Shown: positions 1 through 14,969 of the stretch, piece by piece
Position numbering within the stretch: position 1 is the stretch's first letter
Layout of the letters: each line of letters begins with the position of its first letter
DNA from: Mycobacterium sp.
Lineage (GTDB): Bacteria; Actinomycetota; Actinomycetes; Mycobacteriales; Mycobacteriaceae
DNA: 37,613 bases
Assembly (NCBI GenBank): GCA_018883075.1
Contig: VEQU01000013.1
Span: forward strand, 1-37,613
Direction of reading: 5' to 3'
Program-made: the position numbers and the translations under genes
The notes under the pieces: generated by a model
Seen by the model: the letters and a program-made list of their open reading frames with translations, nothing else
What the model was told of the DNA's origin: nothing
Databases searched by the model: none

Positions 1-740
1 GGCTGTGGTCGCGGCGGCGCGCCGTCGTTGGGGGCGCCGCGGCGGCTGCCCTGCACGGTGCGCAGTGGGTTGACCCCGATGAACCCGTCGAACTCATCTA
101 CGCCTGCCCCCGCCCGCCGGCGGCGGTGCGGGTACGCAATGAGACGTTGCGCCCCGATGAGATCACCCGCGTCGCGGGCATACCTGTTACCACGCCGGCC
201 CGCACTGCCTTCGACCTCGGCCGGCACCTGCCCCGCGACCGTGCGGTCGCACGCCTGGACGCGTTGATGTGGGCCACGCCGTTCTCAGCCGAAGCCGTTG
301 CGCGGGTCGCCGCGGCCCACCCCGGAGCGCGGGGCGTCCGTCGACTCCGCCGCGCCCTGCCCCTGGTCGATGCAGGAGCCGCCTCGCCGCGTGAGACCTG
401 GCTGCGCCTTCTGCTCGTCGACGCCGGCTTTCCCCGCCCCTCTACGCAGATTCCCCTCGTTGACCACGCCGGCAACTTCGCGGTGCTCGACATGGGCTGG
501 AAGGAGTTCAAGGTGGCCGTGGAGTACGACGGCGACCAGCACCGCACGGACCGCCGACGTTATGTGTGGGATCAGCGCCGCTCGAGGATGGTGGCCAGGT
601 TGGGCTGGGACGCGGTACGGGTGATCAAGGAGGATCCCCCGGGCGAGGTCATAGCGCGGGTCGAGGAGTCGCTGCGTGCCCGGGGATGGCGCGGTGAGAT
701 TGCAAACCCGCAGCCCCGGACCCGCAGATTGTCTGCGTGA
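1..740 (+). CDS. DUF559-like protein, 5' end cut by window
   Basis: The reading frame is open from base 3 to the TGA at 738-740, and the protein begins before the window. The first visible residues (LWSRRRAVVGGAAAAALHGA) look like the interior of the mycobacterial family whose N-terminal half resembles AbiEi-type antitoxin or transcription-regulator-like proteins. The GTG at 126 is therefore internal and not the start. The C-terminal half carries the DUF559/Vsr-like segment: LDMGWKEFKVAVEYDGDQHR followed by a basic stretch and WDAVRVIKED. The E and D residues of that core are the ones expected in a PD-(D/E)XK-like fold. Such genes occur in many scattered copies in mycobacteria and have no firm function. 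It converges on gatD. The family call is by motif only; whether it is a nuclease is unknown. Confidence 0.8.
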   Translation, partial: LWSRRRAVVGGAAAAALHGAQWVDPDEPVELIYACPRPPAAVRVRNETLRPDEITRVAGIPVTTPARTAFDLGRHLPRDRAVARLDALMWATPFSAEAVARVAAAHPGARGVRRLRRALPLVDAGAASPRETWLRLLLVDAGFPRPSTQIPLVDHAGNFAVLDMGWKEFKVAVEYDGDQHRTDRRRYVWDQRRSRMVARLGWDAVRVIKEDPPGEVIARVEESLRARGWRGEIANPQPRTRRLSA

Positions 741-775
741 ACGCAGTCTCGACGCGAGTTGCTCGACGCGAGTTG
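723..775. repeat. small hairpin plus 14-bp tandem duplication between convergent genes
   Basis: Bases 723-728 (CGCAGA) and 732-737 (TCTGCG) form a perfect 6-bp hairpin ending at the stop codon of the DUF559-like gene. A 14-bp unit (CTCGACGCGAGTTG) is then repeated twice without a gap, at 748-761 and 762-775. Each unit is itself weakly palindromic. The element lies between convergent genes, so it could act in transcription termination. No T-tract is visible, so this is a guess. Confidence 0.45.
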
Positions 776-795
776 TCCGACCCCAGGGGAGTTGG

Positions 796-1506
796 TTACA
801 CCCGACGCGGTGCGGCCAACCGCTCCCGCCGCAACTGGTCGACTTCCGGCATATCCAACGGCGGTAGCGGGCCCACCACCTGGGACAGCAGCAGGTCGGC
901 GAGTTGGGGGTTGCGAGCCAGGCAGGGGCCGTGCAGGTAGGTGGCGTACACGCTGCCCTGCACAGCCCCGTCGAAACCGTCGCCGAGTCGGTTGCCCGCA
1001 CCCTTGACCACCACCGCCAGGGGTTTGGCGGCTGGGCCCAGAACAGTTCCGCCGCGGTGGTTTTCGAACCCGGTGAGCGGCTCGGAGAGTCCCTCGATCA
1101 GCGGGGTGGACACCACCTCTCCGATGGTGCGCTCCGGTTGCGGTGAGGTGGTGACGTCCAGCAGACCCACCCCGTCGACCCGCTCCCCGGCCGAGGTCTC
1201 ATACCAGTGCCCCAGCACCTGGATGGCGGCGCAGATCGCCAGTACCGGCGCGCCCCGCGCGGCGGCGCGCTGCAAACCGGGGTGACGCAGTAGGTGGCGG
1301 GTGGCCAGCCGTTGGGCGTAATCCTCGGCCCCGCCCAGGGTGTACAGGTCCAGCGAGTCCGGAACCGGTTCGGCCAGAGTGATTTCGACGATCTCGGCGG
1401 GGATTCCGCGCAGCAGCAGGCGCTGCCGCAACACCACGGCGTTACCGCCGTCGCCGTAGGTGCCCATCACGTCGGGGAGCACCAGGCCGATGCGCACCGC
1501 CGTCAT
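796..1506 (-). CDS. gatD: GatD, glutamine amidotransferase of lipid II amidation
   Basis: This 236-aa class I glutamine amidotransferase-like protein is the counterpart of CobQ2/Rv3713. GatD releases ammonia from glutamine and passes it to MurT, which amidates the D-glutamate of lipid II (established for the MurT-GatD complex). The nucleophile region is PVLAICAAIQ with Cys92. The likely catalytic His is His192 in YATYLHGP, matching the Cys94/His189 pair of the Staphylococcus enzyme. The ATG at 1506 is chosen because it overlaps the murT stop as ATGA, a 4-bp overlap typical of translational coupling, and because the protein then starts MTAVRIGLVLPD, as in homologues. An upstream in-frame extension lies inside murT and is rejected. 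The TAA is at 796-798. Confidence 0.95.
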   Translation of the reverse strand: MTAVRIGLVLPDVMGTYGDGGNAVVLRQRLLLRGIPAEIVEITLAEPVPDSLDLYTLGGAEDYAQRLATRHLLRHPGLQRAAARGAPVLAICAAIQVLGHWYETSAGERVDGVGLLDVTTSPQPERTIGEVVSTPLIEGLSEPLTGFENHRGGTVLGPAAKPLAVVVKGAGNRLGDGFDGAVQGSVYATYLHGPCLARNPQLADLLLSQVVGPLPPLDMPEVDQLRRERLAAPRRV

Positions 1507-2801
1507 GAAGTGCGCTCCAGTGCACGCTGCAACTGAAGGAACGCCGTGTAGTTGGCGACCACCTCGACGTGCCCGGGTGGGCAGGAGTCGATCGCCGCGA
1601 CGGTGTCGTGTACCAGGGAGTGGTCCACGCCCGCGTAGCCCAGTCGCACCGCGAGATCGGTGCCGCGCTCCCCGGCGGCCACCACCGAGGTTCCCTCGAA
1701 GTGTTCGAAGCGGACGTCCCACAGCCAGGACAGATCCTCCCCGTCGGGAACCTGTCCGTTGACCGAGATCACCACTCCCGCAGCGCTTTTATCCACCATC
1801 GACAGCGCCTCCTGCCAGCCGGCCGGATTCTTGGCCAGCAGCAACCGTGCGGTATGGCTGCCGATCCGCACCGTCCGGTAGCGGCCCGCGACCTCGTCGA
1901 CAGTGCCGACCGCGGCAACCGCGGCGAGCGGATCGGCACCCATCGCCACCGCAGCGGCAACCCCCTGCGCGGCGTTTCCGCGGTTCACCGCGCCGGGCAG
2001 GGACAGCGTCATCGGCGCCGCGAAACCGTCTGGGCCGTAGATCCGTTCGCCGTCAACCCACCACTGCGGAGTGGGTCGTTTGAAGTCGGTGCCGGTGGAA
2101 TACCAGTGCGATTGCTCGCGGACGATGACCTCCCCGCTGCGGGGGCAACTGACCGAGTCGTTGGCCCAGCTGCCCCCAGCGGCCACCCACACCACGTGCG
2201 GGCAGTCGTAGGCCGCCGAGGTGATCAGCACGTCGTCGCAGTTGGCGACGATCACCGCCGCCGGATGCCGGGCCAGGCCGGCCCGCAGCGTGCGCTCGAT
2301 GTGATTGATCTCACCCACCCGGTCGAGTTGGTCGCGGGAGAGGTTCAGCAGCACGATCACCGCCGGGTGCACCGCGTCGGCCACGTGCGGGACGTGCATC
2401 TCGTCGACCTCCAGGGCGGCCAGCGGGGCGTCCCGGTCGGCGGCCAGGGCGGCGATCAGACCGGCGTCCATATTGGCGCCCTCGCTGTTGGTCGCGACCG
2501 TCCGATGCCGACGCCCCGGGCCCGGGGGCGGCCCCAGTGTGCTCAGTGCCGCGGCCACCATCCTGGTGGTGGTGGACTTGCCGTTGGTGCCGGTGATCAC
2601 CGCGGTGCGCCGGCCGGCGCCCAGTTGACGCAGCACCGAGGGGTCCAGCTTCATCGCCACGAGACCGCCGATCATCGCGCCGGCACCGCGGCCGGTGACC
2701 CGCGACGCCCAGCGGGCGGCCGACCCCAACGCCAGCGCACAGCGTCCGCGCAGCCGCAGGGCCGGCCCGCGAAGCGGCACCTCGGGCTCTGTGGGCGTCA
2801 T
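1503..2801 (-). CDS. murT: MurT, Mur-ligase-like lipid II isoglutaminyl synthase subunit
   Basis: This 432-aa protein is the Rv3712 counterpart. It has the Mur ligase ATP-binding loop GTNGKST at residues 71-77, a Mur ligase central domain and a C-terminal MurT-type domain. With GatD it converts D-Glu to D-isoGln in lipid II in the cytoplasm. Staphylococcal and streptococcal MurT carry a four-Cys zinc ribbon. Here the matching stretch has isolated cysteines (NCDD, DCPH, SCPRSG), so a complete ribbon is not evident. The ATG at 2801 gives the start MTPTEPEVPL. A TACACT box sits 8 nt upstream, which suggests a leaderless transcript. A longer in-frame reading to 3170 runs antisense through dnaQ and is rejected. 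The gene is divergent from dnaQ. Confidence 0.95.
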   Translation of the reverse strand: MTPTEPEVPLRGPALRLRGRCALALGSAARWASRVTGRGAGAMIGGLVAMKLDPSVLRQLGAGRRTAVITGTNGKSTTTRMVAAALSTLGPPPGPGRRHRTVATNSEGANMDAGLIAALAADRDAPLAALEVDEMHVPHVADAVHPAVIVLLNLSRDQLDRVGEINHIERTLRAGLARHPAAVIVANCDDVLITSAAYDCPHVVWVAAGGSWANDSVSCPRSGEVIVREQSHWYSTGTDFKRPTPQWWVDGERIYGPDGFAAPMTLSLPGAVNRGNAAQGVAAAVAMGADPLAAVAAVGTVDEVAGRYRTVRIGSHTARLLLAKNPAGWQEALSMVDKSAAGVVISVNGQVPDGEDLSWLWDVRFEHFEGTSVVAAGERGTDLAVRLGYAGVDHSLVHDTVAAIDSCPPGHVEVVANYTAFLQLQRALERTS

Positions 2802-2809
2802 CGCAGGTG

Positions 2810-2815
2810 AGTGTA
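2810..2815 (-). promoter_or_regulatory. candidate -10 box of murT-gatD (leaderless)
   Basis: On the minus strand, TACACT lies 8 nt before the murT ATG, which fits the TANNNT box of a SigA promoter whose transcript starts at or next to the start codon. There is no Shine-Dalgarno sequence in the intervening bases. A -35 element was not identified. Confidence 0.5.
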
Positions 2816-2873
2816 TTCCGACACGAACGCGAAGTCCCCCGCGCTGTCGGGGACGCATGCCATCCTGACCTCT

Positions 2874-3863
2874 GTGAGCCATACCTGGGGCCGTCCGGCA
2901 CATCAGGCTGCCGACGGTTGGGTCGTCGTCGACGTCGAGACCTCCGGTTTCCGACCGGGGCACGCACGGGTCCTGAGCATCGCCGCGCTGGCGCTGGACT
3001 GCCACGGCCGGGTCGAGCACTCGGTGGTCAGCCTGCTCAACCCGGGTGTCGATCCGGGGCCCACCCACATCCACGGGCTGACCGCAGAGATGCTCGAAGA
3101 CCAGCCGACGTTCGCCGACATCGCCGGTGATCTCAACGCGTTGATGCACGGCCGCACCCTGGTGGCCCACAACGCCCCGTTCGACTACTCCTTCCTCATC
3201 GCCGAGGCCGAACTGGCGGGCAGCACCGTTCCGGTCGACAACGTCATGTGCACCGTGGAATTGACCCGGCGCCTCGATTTAGGCCTGGGCAACCTGCGGC
3301 TGGAGACCCTTGCGCGACATTGGGACATCCCGCAAACCAGGGCCCACGACGCTTTCGACGACGCCCTGGTGCTCTCCCGTGTTCTGACCCCGGCGTTGCG
3401 ACGGGCCCGCGAGCGGGACATCTGGCTGCCGATCCGCCCGGTCAGCCGCCGCCGCTGGCCCAACGGTGCGGTCACCCACGAGGAACTGCGACCGCTGAAG
3501 ATGCTGGCCTCCCGAATGCCCTGCCCCTACCTCAACCCGGGACGCTATGAACGTGGCCGACCGCTGGTCCAGGGAATGCGGGTGGCGCTCTCCGCGGAGG
3601 TCAACCGCACCCACGAGGAACTCGTCGAGCGGATTCTGCACGCCGGCCTGGCCTACGCCGAGGCCGTCGATCCGTATACCTCGCTGGTGGTCTGCAATGA
3701 ACCGGACGTCGGGCAGGGCAAGGGTTTCCAGGCCCGAGAGTTGGGTGTCCCGATGGTCTCCGACGATCAGTTCATGCACAGCGTCGGTGCGGTCGTCTGC
3801 GGCACCGGGGTCGACGAGTTCGAGCAGGCGGTCGACCGGGGCCAGCAGTACGCCCTGTTCTGA
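2874..3863 (+). CDS. dnaQ: DnaQ-like DEDDh 3'-5' exonuclease with BRCT-like domain
   Basis: This 329-aa protein has the same length as Rv3711c as I recall it. Residues about 15-180 form a DEDDh exonuclease domain: motif I is VVVDVETSG (Asp20, Glu22), the middle motif is VAHNAPFDYSFL, and motif III is RAHDAFDDA with its His and Asp. Residues about 235-329 resemble a BRCT domain (GMRVALSAEV to DEFEQAVDRG), as in polymerase III epsilon-like proteins of actinobacteria. It could proofread or repair DNA; in mycobacteria the main replicative proofreading is ascribed to the PHP domain of DnaE1. The GTG at 2874 is chosen by homology (VSHTWGRPA). The in-frame ATG at 2811 would add 21 unlike residues and overlap the murT promoter. 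Confidence 0.9.
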   Translation: MSHTWGRPAHQAADGWVVVDVETSGFRPGHARVLSIAALALDCHGRVEHSVVSLLNPGVDPGPTHIHGLTAEMLEDQPTFADIAGDLNALMHGRTLVAHNAPFDYSFLIAEAELAGSTVPVDNVMCTVELTRRLDLGLGNLRLETLARHWDIPQTRAHDAFDDALVLSRVLTPALRRARERDIWLPIRPVSRRRWPNGAVTHEELRPLKMLASRMPCPYLNPGRYERGRPLVQGMRVALSAEVNRTHEELVERILHAGLAYAEAVDPYTSLVVCNEPDVGQGKGFQARELGVPMVSDDQFMHSVGAVVCGTGVDEFEQAVDRGQQYALF

Positions 3864-3881
3864 GACTCCCGGGAGACGCCC

Positions 3882-6936
<3,055 letters not shown>

Positions 6937-6945
6937 TCAGTGGAC

Positions 6946-6992
6946 TTCAGACCGGCGCATCGCGAAGACCCGCGACGGGAAGCCGGTCTGGA
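6946..6992 (-). terminator. leuA attenuator hairpin
   Basis: On the minus strand, CAGACCGGC (6990-6982) and GCCGGTCTG (6956-6948) are perfectly complementary over 9 bp, extendable by one wobble and one A-U pair. The loop holds a 5-bp inner stem (TCGCG/CGCGA). The 5' arm also pairs with GGTCTG (6999-6994), which overlaps the leader-peptide stop region, to make a 6-bp hairpin with a 3-nt loop. The two structures cannot coexist, as expected of a terminator/antiterminator switch. No U-tract follows, so termination may be of the mycobacterial U-less type, or the hairpin may act otherwise. Confidence 0.6.
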
Positions 6993-7034
6993 TCAGACCC
7001 CGCCGCGGCGTCCGAGGAGGAGCGCACGCTGCAC
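6993..7034 (-). CDS. leucine leader peptide of leuA
   Basis: A short ORF lies between the leuA promoter and leuA. From the GTG at 7034 it encodes 13 residues, MQRALLLGRRGGV, then TGA at 6995-6993. Three consecutive CTC leucine codons occupy 7022-7014. An in-frame ATG at 7055 would give 20 residues but lies upstream of the best -10 box. Leader peptides with leucine runs before actinobacterial leuA are known from comparative studies as classical attenuators. The stop codon sits directly before the hairpin at 6946-6992. A ribosome stalled at the Leu codons would leave the GGTCTG segment free to pair with the 5' arm of that hairpin. This role is inferred from layout. Confidence 0.65.
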   Translation of the reverse strand: MQRALLLGRRGGV

Positions 7035-7041
7035 GCCGTTT

Positions 7042-7071
7042 ACTGTACTCCGCATGCCTCACCAGGCACAA
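7042..7071 (-). promoter_or_regulatory. candidate leuA promoter
   Basis: The minus strand has TACAGT at 7047-7042, seven bases before the GTG of the leader peptide. TTGTGC at 7071-7066 lies 18 bp upstream of that box as a weak -35. Transcription from about 7034 would make the leader peptide leaderless. The promoter overlaps the region just upstream of the divergent membrane-protein gene starting at 7080. Confidence 0.5.
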
Positions 7072-7079
7072 TCGCTGCC

Positions 7080-7430
7080 ATGGTGGACCCGAACCTCTCG
7101 TCGCGCCGGCGCGCACCACTCGATCGGGCCGCGGCGGTGACGCTCAGTGTGGTGGCCACACTGGCCGGCCTGGGCTCGGTGGCGTTTTCGCTCTTTTTCG
7201 TGATGGCGACCGATTCGTGCGGCCCGGACAACTGCAGCGGTTCGCGGCTGGTGCTGTCCTACGTGGTGACCTGGGGTGGGGTCGCGATGGCCGGCGTCGT
7301 CGCGATCGCCGGGATGGTCGCCGCCGCGCGCCGGGGAATGCCCTTGTGGGTCTGGCCGTTGCTCGCGCTGGTCCTCGTTGCGGCAACGTTCGCGGCGGGC
7401 GCGGCGCTGGCGATGTCGGTGGTGCGCTGA
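7080..7430 (+). CDS. small membrane protein, unknown function
   Basis: This 116-aa protein has a basic N-terminus (SSRRRAPLDR) and three hydrophobic segments at about residues 19-42, 58-80 and 90-113. A short loop between the first two contains two cysteines (DSCGPDNCSG). The cysteine pair is on the side opposite the Arg-rich N-terminus, so it is likely extracytoplasmic. I do not recognise a family beyond a mycobacterial hypothetical membrane protein. The ATG at 7080 is chosen because the hydrophobic core follows it; longer frames run antisense through the leuA leader. CACAAT, 7 nt upstream, could be a weak -10 box. It converges on the nitroreductase gene. Confidence 0.75.
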   Translation: MVDPNLSSRRRAPLDRAAAVTLSVVATLAGLGSVAFSLFFVMATDSCGPDNCSGSRLVLSYVVTWGGVAMAGVVAIAGMVAAARRGMPLWVWPLLALVLVAATFAAGAALAMSVVR

Positions 7431-7434
7431 GCCG

Positions 7435-8034
7435 TCAACGCCACGGCCGGCTCCAGGTGCCGCGGAAGGCGACCTCCTCCAGCTGTGCGCGCTCCCGCGG
7501 CATGCTATCGCGCTCGGCGATCTCGGGGCTCACCGCGGAGTAGTCGGCCAGCGTCCCCACGGCGATGACCATCAGCGGCCGCACCTGCGGGGGGATATCG
7601 AAGGCGACCCGTGCCCCCTCGACGTCGAACCCGGCCATCGGGTGGCTGATGAGCCCGCGCGCCACCGCCTCGACGGCGAGATTGGCCGCGGCGGCACCCG
7701 CGTCGACCGCCGAATACAGGGCGGTCTTATCGTCGTCACCCTCGTCGGCGCACACCAGGATGAGCGCGCCGGCGGCCTGCGCGTAGCCGTTGCCGCGGTT
7801 GAGCAGGCCTGCCAGCGTGCGGTGGGTCTCATCCCCGCGCACACCGACCACGAACCGCACCGGCTGGCGCCGGCCCCAGGTGGCCGCCCAGCGGGCGGCC
7901 TCGAGCAGACCGGTGAGCTGCTCGACCGTCACCACCGCACCAGCATCGAATGCGCGGGGGCTCCAGCGATCGGCGATCGGCGGGTGGATGGACACCCGTG
8001 TCCGTGCGCTGCGGTCACCCGGCTGCTGAGTCAT
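7435..8034 (-). CDS. nitroreductase family protein
   Basis: This 199-aa protein fits the FMN-dependent nitroreductase superfamily. It begins with [15 protein letters not shown], the flavin-phosphate-binding stretch (usual form RRSxRxF). [20 protein letters not shown] is the next conserved block, and [27 protein letters not shown] is the central helix and flavin contact. The likely reaction is NAD(P)H-dependent two-electron reduction of a quinone, nitro compound or flavin substrate; the substrate is unknown. The ATG at 8034 gives [16 protein letters not shown] box lies 8 nt upstream, suggesting a leaderless mRNA. It is divergent from ask. Confidence 0.88.
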   Translation of the reverse strand: MTQQPGDRSARTRVSIHPPIADRWSPRAFDAGAVVTVEQLTGLLEAARWAATWGRRQPVRFVVGVRGDETHRTLAGLLNRGNGYAQAAGALILVCADEGDDDKTALYSAVDAGAAAANLAVEAVARGLISHPMAGFDVEGARVAFDIPPQVRPLMVIAVGTLADYSAVSPEIAERDSMPRERAQLEEVAFRGTWSRPWR

Positions 8035-8042
8035 CGGCACGC

Positions 8043-8048
8043 AGAGTA
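8043..8048 (-). promoter_or_regulatory. candidate -10 box of the nitroreductase gene
   Basis: TACTCT on the minus strand, 8 nt before the ATG at 8034. No Shine-Dalgarno sequence lies in the intervening bases, so a leaderless transcript is likely. Confidence 0.4.
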
Positions 8049-8150
8049 CCCGCGAGTCCTCAGGAGGAAAGCCGGCGCCGCGCACCATCTATCCTCATAC
8101 GGGATGGAGACAGCAGAAGTGGCGATCAGGGCGATCAGGGAAGGGTAGAC

Positions 8151-11933
<3,783 letters not shown>

Positions 11934-12025
11934 CCTGACGATGCAACCGTTTCAGTCCCTCCGGCGCAAGGATCAATGGCAGACTTCCAGCACAGTTCGT
12001 CTCCAGCGCACCCCGAGGAGTTCCG

Positions 12026-13540
12026 TTGGCCGACTTCGTCGCCTCGATCGACCAGGGCACCACCAGTACCCGCTGCATGATCTTCGACCACAACGGGATC
12101 GAGGTGGGCCGCCACCAGTTGGAGCACCAGCAGATACTGCCGCAGGCCGGATGGGTGGAGCACAATCCGGTGGAGATCTGGGAGCGCACCCAGAGCGTGG
12201 TGATGTCCGCCCTCAACAACACCAATCTCTGCGCCGCCGACCTTGCTGCCCTGGGTATCACCAACCAGCGGGAGACCACCCTGGTCTGGAACCGCAAGAC
12301 CGGCCGGCCGTATCACAACGCGATCGTCTGGCAGGACACCCGCACCGACCACATCGCCGCCGCGCTGGACCGCGACGGCCGGGGGGATGTCATCCGTCGC
12401 AAGGCCGGTCTGCCGCCGGCCACCTACTTCTCCGGCGGCAAGCTGCAGTGGTTGCTGGAGAATGTCGACGGGCTGCGCGAAGACGCCGAGAGGGGCGACG
12501 CCCTTTTCGGAACGCCGGATACCTGGGTGTTGTGGAACATCACCGGCGGGGTGCTCGGCGGCGTGCACGTCACCGATGTGACCAACGCAAGTCGGACGAT
12601 GCTGATGAATCTGGAAACCCTGGACTGGGACGACGAACTGCTGTCCTTCTTCGGTGTGCCGCGCACGATGCTGCCGCAGATCCGCCCGTCGTCCTCTCCG
12701 GAGCCCTACGGCATGACCCACCCCGACGGACCCGCCGACGGTGAGGTCCCGGTGACCGCCAGCCTCGGCGACCAGCAGGCGGCGATGGTCGGGCAGGTGT
12801 GCCTGAAGCCCGGTGAGGCGAAGAACACCTACGGCACCGGTAACTTTCTGCTGCTCAACACCGGCGAGAAGATCGTCCGCAGCGCCAACGGCCTACTCAC
12901 CACGGTGTGTTACAAGTTCGGCGACGCCAAACCCGTGTACGCACTAGAGGGTTCGATCGCCGTGACCGGTTCAGCGGTGCAGTGGCTGCGCGATCAGTTG
13001 GGCATCATCAGCGGTGCCGCCGACAGCGAGGCCCTGGCCAGGCAGGTCGAGGATAACGGCGGCGTTTACTTCGTTCCCGCGTTCTCCGGACTGTTCGCGC
13101 CGTATTGGCGATCTGACGCGCGTGGCGCAATCGTTGGTCTGTCGAGATTCAACTCCAATGCACATGTGGCGCGGGCGACCCTTGAGGCGATCTGCTATCA
13201 GAGCCGGGACGTCGTCGATGCGATGGCTGCTGATTCCGGGGTGAGACTCGAAGTGCTCAAAGTCGATGGCGGCGTCACCCTCAACGAGTTGTGTATGCAG
13301 ATCCAGGCCGATGTTCTCGGTGTGGATGTGGTGCGGCCCCGGGTCCCGGAGACCACCGCGCTGGGCGCTGCCTACGCGGCCGGGCTGGCCGTCGGATTCT
13401 GGGCGGATCCGGAGGATCTACGCGCCAACTGGCATGAGGATCGCCGCTGGACCCCCCGGTGGGACGACGAGCAACGAGCAGCCGGATACACGGGCTGGCG
13501 CAAGGCCGTGCAGCGCACCCTGGACTGGGTCGAGGTGTAG
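12026..13540 (+). CDS. glpK: glycerol kinase
   Basis: This 504-aa FGGY kinase phosphorylates glycerol to sn-glycerol 3-phosphate. Motifs are [11 protein letters not shown] at the N-terminus, GITNQRETT, the substrate-facing AIVWQDTRT, and the nucleotide-binding [10 protein letters not shown]. The C-terminal FGGY signature includes [16 protein letters not shown]. The TTG start at 12026 is decided by GAGGAG at 12015-12020 with 5-nt spacing and by the family N-terminus ([10 protein letters not shown]). It is divergent from the ligase gene and stands alone, without glpF or glpD nearby. Confidence 0.96.
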   Translation: MADFVASIDQGTTSTRCMIFDHNGIEVGRHQLEHQQILPQAGWVEHNPVEIWERTQSVVMSALNNTNLCAADLAALGITNQRETTLVWNRKTGRPYHNAIVWQDTRTDHIAAALDRDGRGDVIRRKAGLPPATYFSGGKLQWLLENVDGLREDAERGDALFGTPDTWVLWNITGGVLGGVHVTDVTNASRTMLMNLETLDWDDELLSFFGVPRTMLPQIRPSSSPEPYGMTHPDGPADGEVPVTASLGDQQAAMVGQVCLKPGEAKNTYGTGNFLLLNTGEKIVRSANGLLTTVCYKFGDAKPVYALEGSIAVTGSAVQWLRDQLGIISGAADSEALARQVEDNGGVYFVPAFSGLFAPYWRSDARGAIVGLSRFNSNAHVARATLEAICYQSRDVVDAMAADSGVRLEVLKVDGGVTLNELCMQIQADVLGVDVVRPRVPETTALGAAYAAGLAVGFWADPEDLRANWHEDRRWTPRWDDEQRAAGYTGWRKAVQRTLDWVEV

Positions 13541-13551
13541 CTGATAACGGG

Positions 13552-13593
13552 CTCGTCTGGCCGGGGTTGTCTGGCCGGGCTCATCTGGCACAG
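13552..13593 (+). repeat. three 14-bp direct repeats before the carotenoid oxygenase gene
   Basis: Three consecutive 14-mers (13552-13565, 13566-13579, 13580-13593) share TCTGGC at the same offset; the first two also share TCTGGCCGGG. The third overlaps CACAGT (13589-13594), a possible -10 box 6 nt before the ATG at 13601. The spacing of 14 bp is off the helical turn, so cooperative operator sites are possible but not clear. It may be simple slippage. Confidence 0.5.
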
Positions 13594-13600
13594 TGGTGTC

Positions 13601-14944
13601 ATGACAGATACGGCCGATGACCTGACGAATCTGCCCGATGCGCGCCCCTTCCACATGCAGGGTAACTACGCGCCCGTTCCCGACGAGCTCACCACCTATG
13701 ACCTGCCGGTCGAGGGTGCCATCCCGCCAGAGTTGGACGGCTGGTATCTACGCAACGGCTCCAACCCCCGCACCCCCACCGGGCATTGGTTCCTCGGTGA
13801 CGGGATGATCCACGGTGTCCGGATCGAGGGCGGGGCGGCCAAGTGGTACCGCAATCGGTGGGTGCGCACCGACAGCTTCGAGAATCCATTCGGCGTCTAC
13901 AACGCCGACGGCACACGGAATCTGCGTTCCTCTGTCGCCAATACCCACGTGGTGAATCACGCGGGTAAGACTCTGGCCCTGGTCGAGTCATCCCTGCCGT
14001 ACGAGATCACGAATGAGTTGGAAACCGTCGGCTGCTATGACTTCGACGGCAAGCTCAACGATGCGATGACGGCTCATCCCAAAATCTGCCCGATCACCGG
14101 GGAGTTGCACTTCTTCGGCTACGGAAACATCTTCACGCCTCACGTCAGCTACCACCGCGCGGATGCTGATGGCAACCTCACCGTCAACCGTCCGCTGGAG
14201 GTTCCGGCGCTGACCATGATGCACGACTTCGCGATGACCTCCGACCACGTCATCTTCATGGACCTGCCCATCGTCTTCAACATCGACATCGCCATCAGCG
14301 GCACGGGCGACATGCCGTTCCGCTGGGATGACGACTACGGCGCCCGCTTTGGCGTGCTGCGTCGCGACGATCCGTTCGGCGAGGTCCGCTGGTTTGATAT
14401 CGCGCCGTGTTACGTGTTCCATGTCGCCAACGCCTACGTCGACGGGGATTGGGTTGTGGTGCAAGCGGTCCGTTACCCGGAGCTCTGGCGCACCGATGGC
14501 GGCTTCGGCCAGAGTGCGGTCCTGTGGGAATGGCGCCTGGACACCGTGACCGGATCGGTGTCCGAGCGCCAACTTGACGACCGCGCGGTGGAATTCCCCA
14601 GAATCGACGACAGGCTTGCCGGCCTGCCCGCCCGTTTCGCCGTCTCGGTCGGGGACTCCCGGCTGGTTCGCTATGACATGCAGACCGGGGCGGCGGTGGA
14701 GCACGTCTTCGGGTCGCCCGAGGCGCCGGGCGGACCGGGCGAGGCCGTCTTCGTGCCGTCACCGTCGGGCGCTGCCGATGAGAGCAACGGGTGGTACATC
14801 GCCTATGTATACGACCCCGTCGATGACAGCAGCGATCTGGTGATTCTGGATGCCTCCGATATCGCCGCGGCACCGGTGGCCCGGATCCGGATGCCGCGCA
14901 GGGTGCCCTACGGCTTCCACGGCAACTGGATTCCCAACGCCTGA
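13601..14944 (+). CDS. carotenoid oxygenase family protein
   Basis: This 447-aa protein belongs to the carotenoid cleavage dioxygenase/RPE65 seven-bladed propeller family. The four iron-binding histidines are present: His159 (MTAHPK), His208 (MMHDF), His274 (VFHVAN) and His440 (YGFHGNW). The family signatures ELDGWYLRNGSNP and GDGMIHGV are also clear. Such enzymes cleave a double bond in carotenoids, apocarotenoids or stilbene-like compounds with O2; the substrate cannot be told. The ATG at 13601 starts MTDTADDL. The next gene is a YqeY-like protein 25 nt downstream. M. tuberculosis has related proteins elsewhere, but I do not recall one at this position. Confidence 0.93.
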   Translation: MTDTADDLTNLPDARPFHMQGNYAPVPDELTTYDLPVEGAIPPELDGWYLRNGSNPRTPTGHWFLGDGMIHGVRIEGGAAKWYRNRWVRTDSFENPFGVYNADGTRNLRSSVANTHVVNHAGKTLALVESSLPYEITNELETVGCYDFDGKLNDAMTAHPKICPITGELHFFGYGNIFTPHVSYHRADADGNLTVNRPLEVPALTMMHDFAMTSDHVIFMDLPIVFNIDIAISGTGDMPFRWDDDYGARFGVLRRDDPFGEVRWFDIAPCYVFHVANAYVDGDWVVVQAVRYPELWRTDGGFGQSAVLWEWRLDTVTGSVSERQLDDRAVEFPRIDDRLAGLPARFAVSVGDSRLVRYDMQTGAAVEHVFGSPEAPGGPGEAVFVPSPSGAADESNGWYIAYVYDPVDDSSDLVILDASDIAAAPVARIRMPRRVPYGFHGNWIPNA

Positions 14945-14955
14945 ACCCACGACGG

Positions 14956-14961
14956 TAGCGT
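14956..14961 (+). promoter_or_regulatory. candidate -10 box of the yqeY-like gene
   Basis: TAGCGT lies 8 nt before the ATG at 14970 in the context GGTAGCGTG. The same context precedes the gene at 33413. There is no Shine-Dalgarno sequence, so the message is probably leaderless. Confidence 0.5.
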
Positions 14962-14969
14962 GATACCCC

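Noticed and set aside
748-775. Attachment site or transposon end at the 14-bp tandem repeat
   Set aside because: There is no integrase or transposase gene and no matching copy elsewhere in the window that I could find. A simple duplication explains it.
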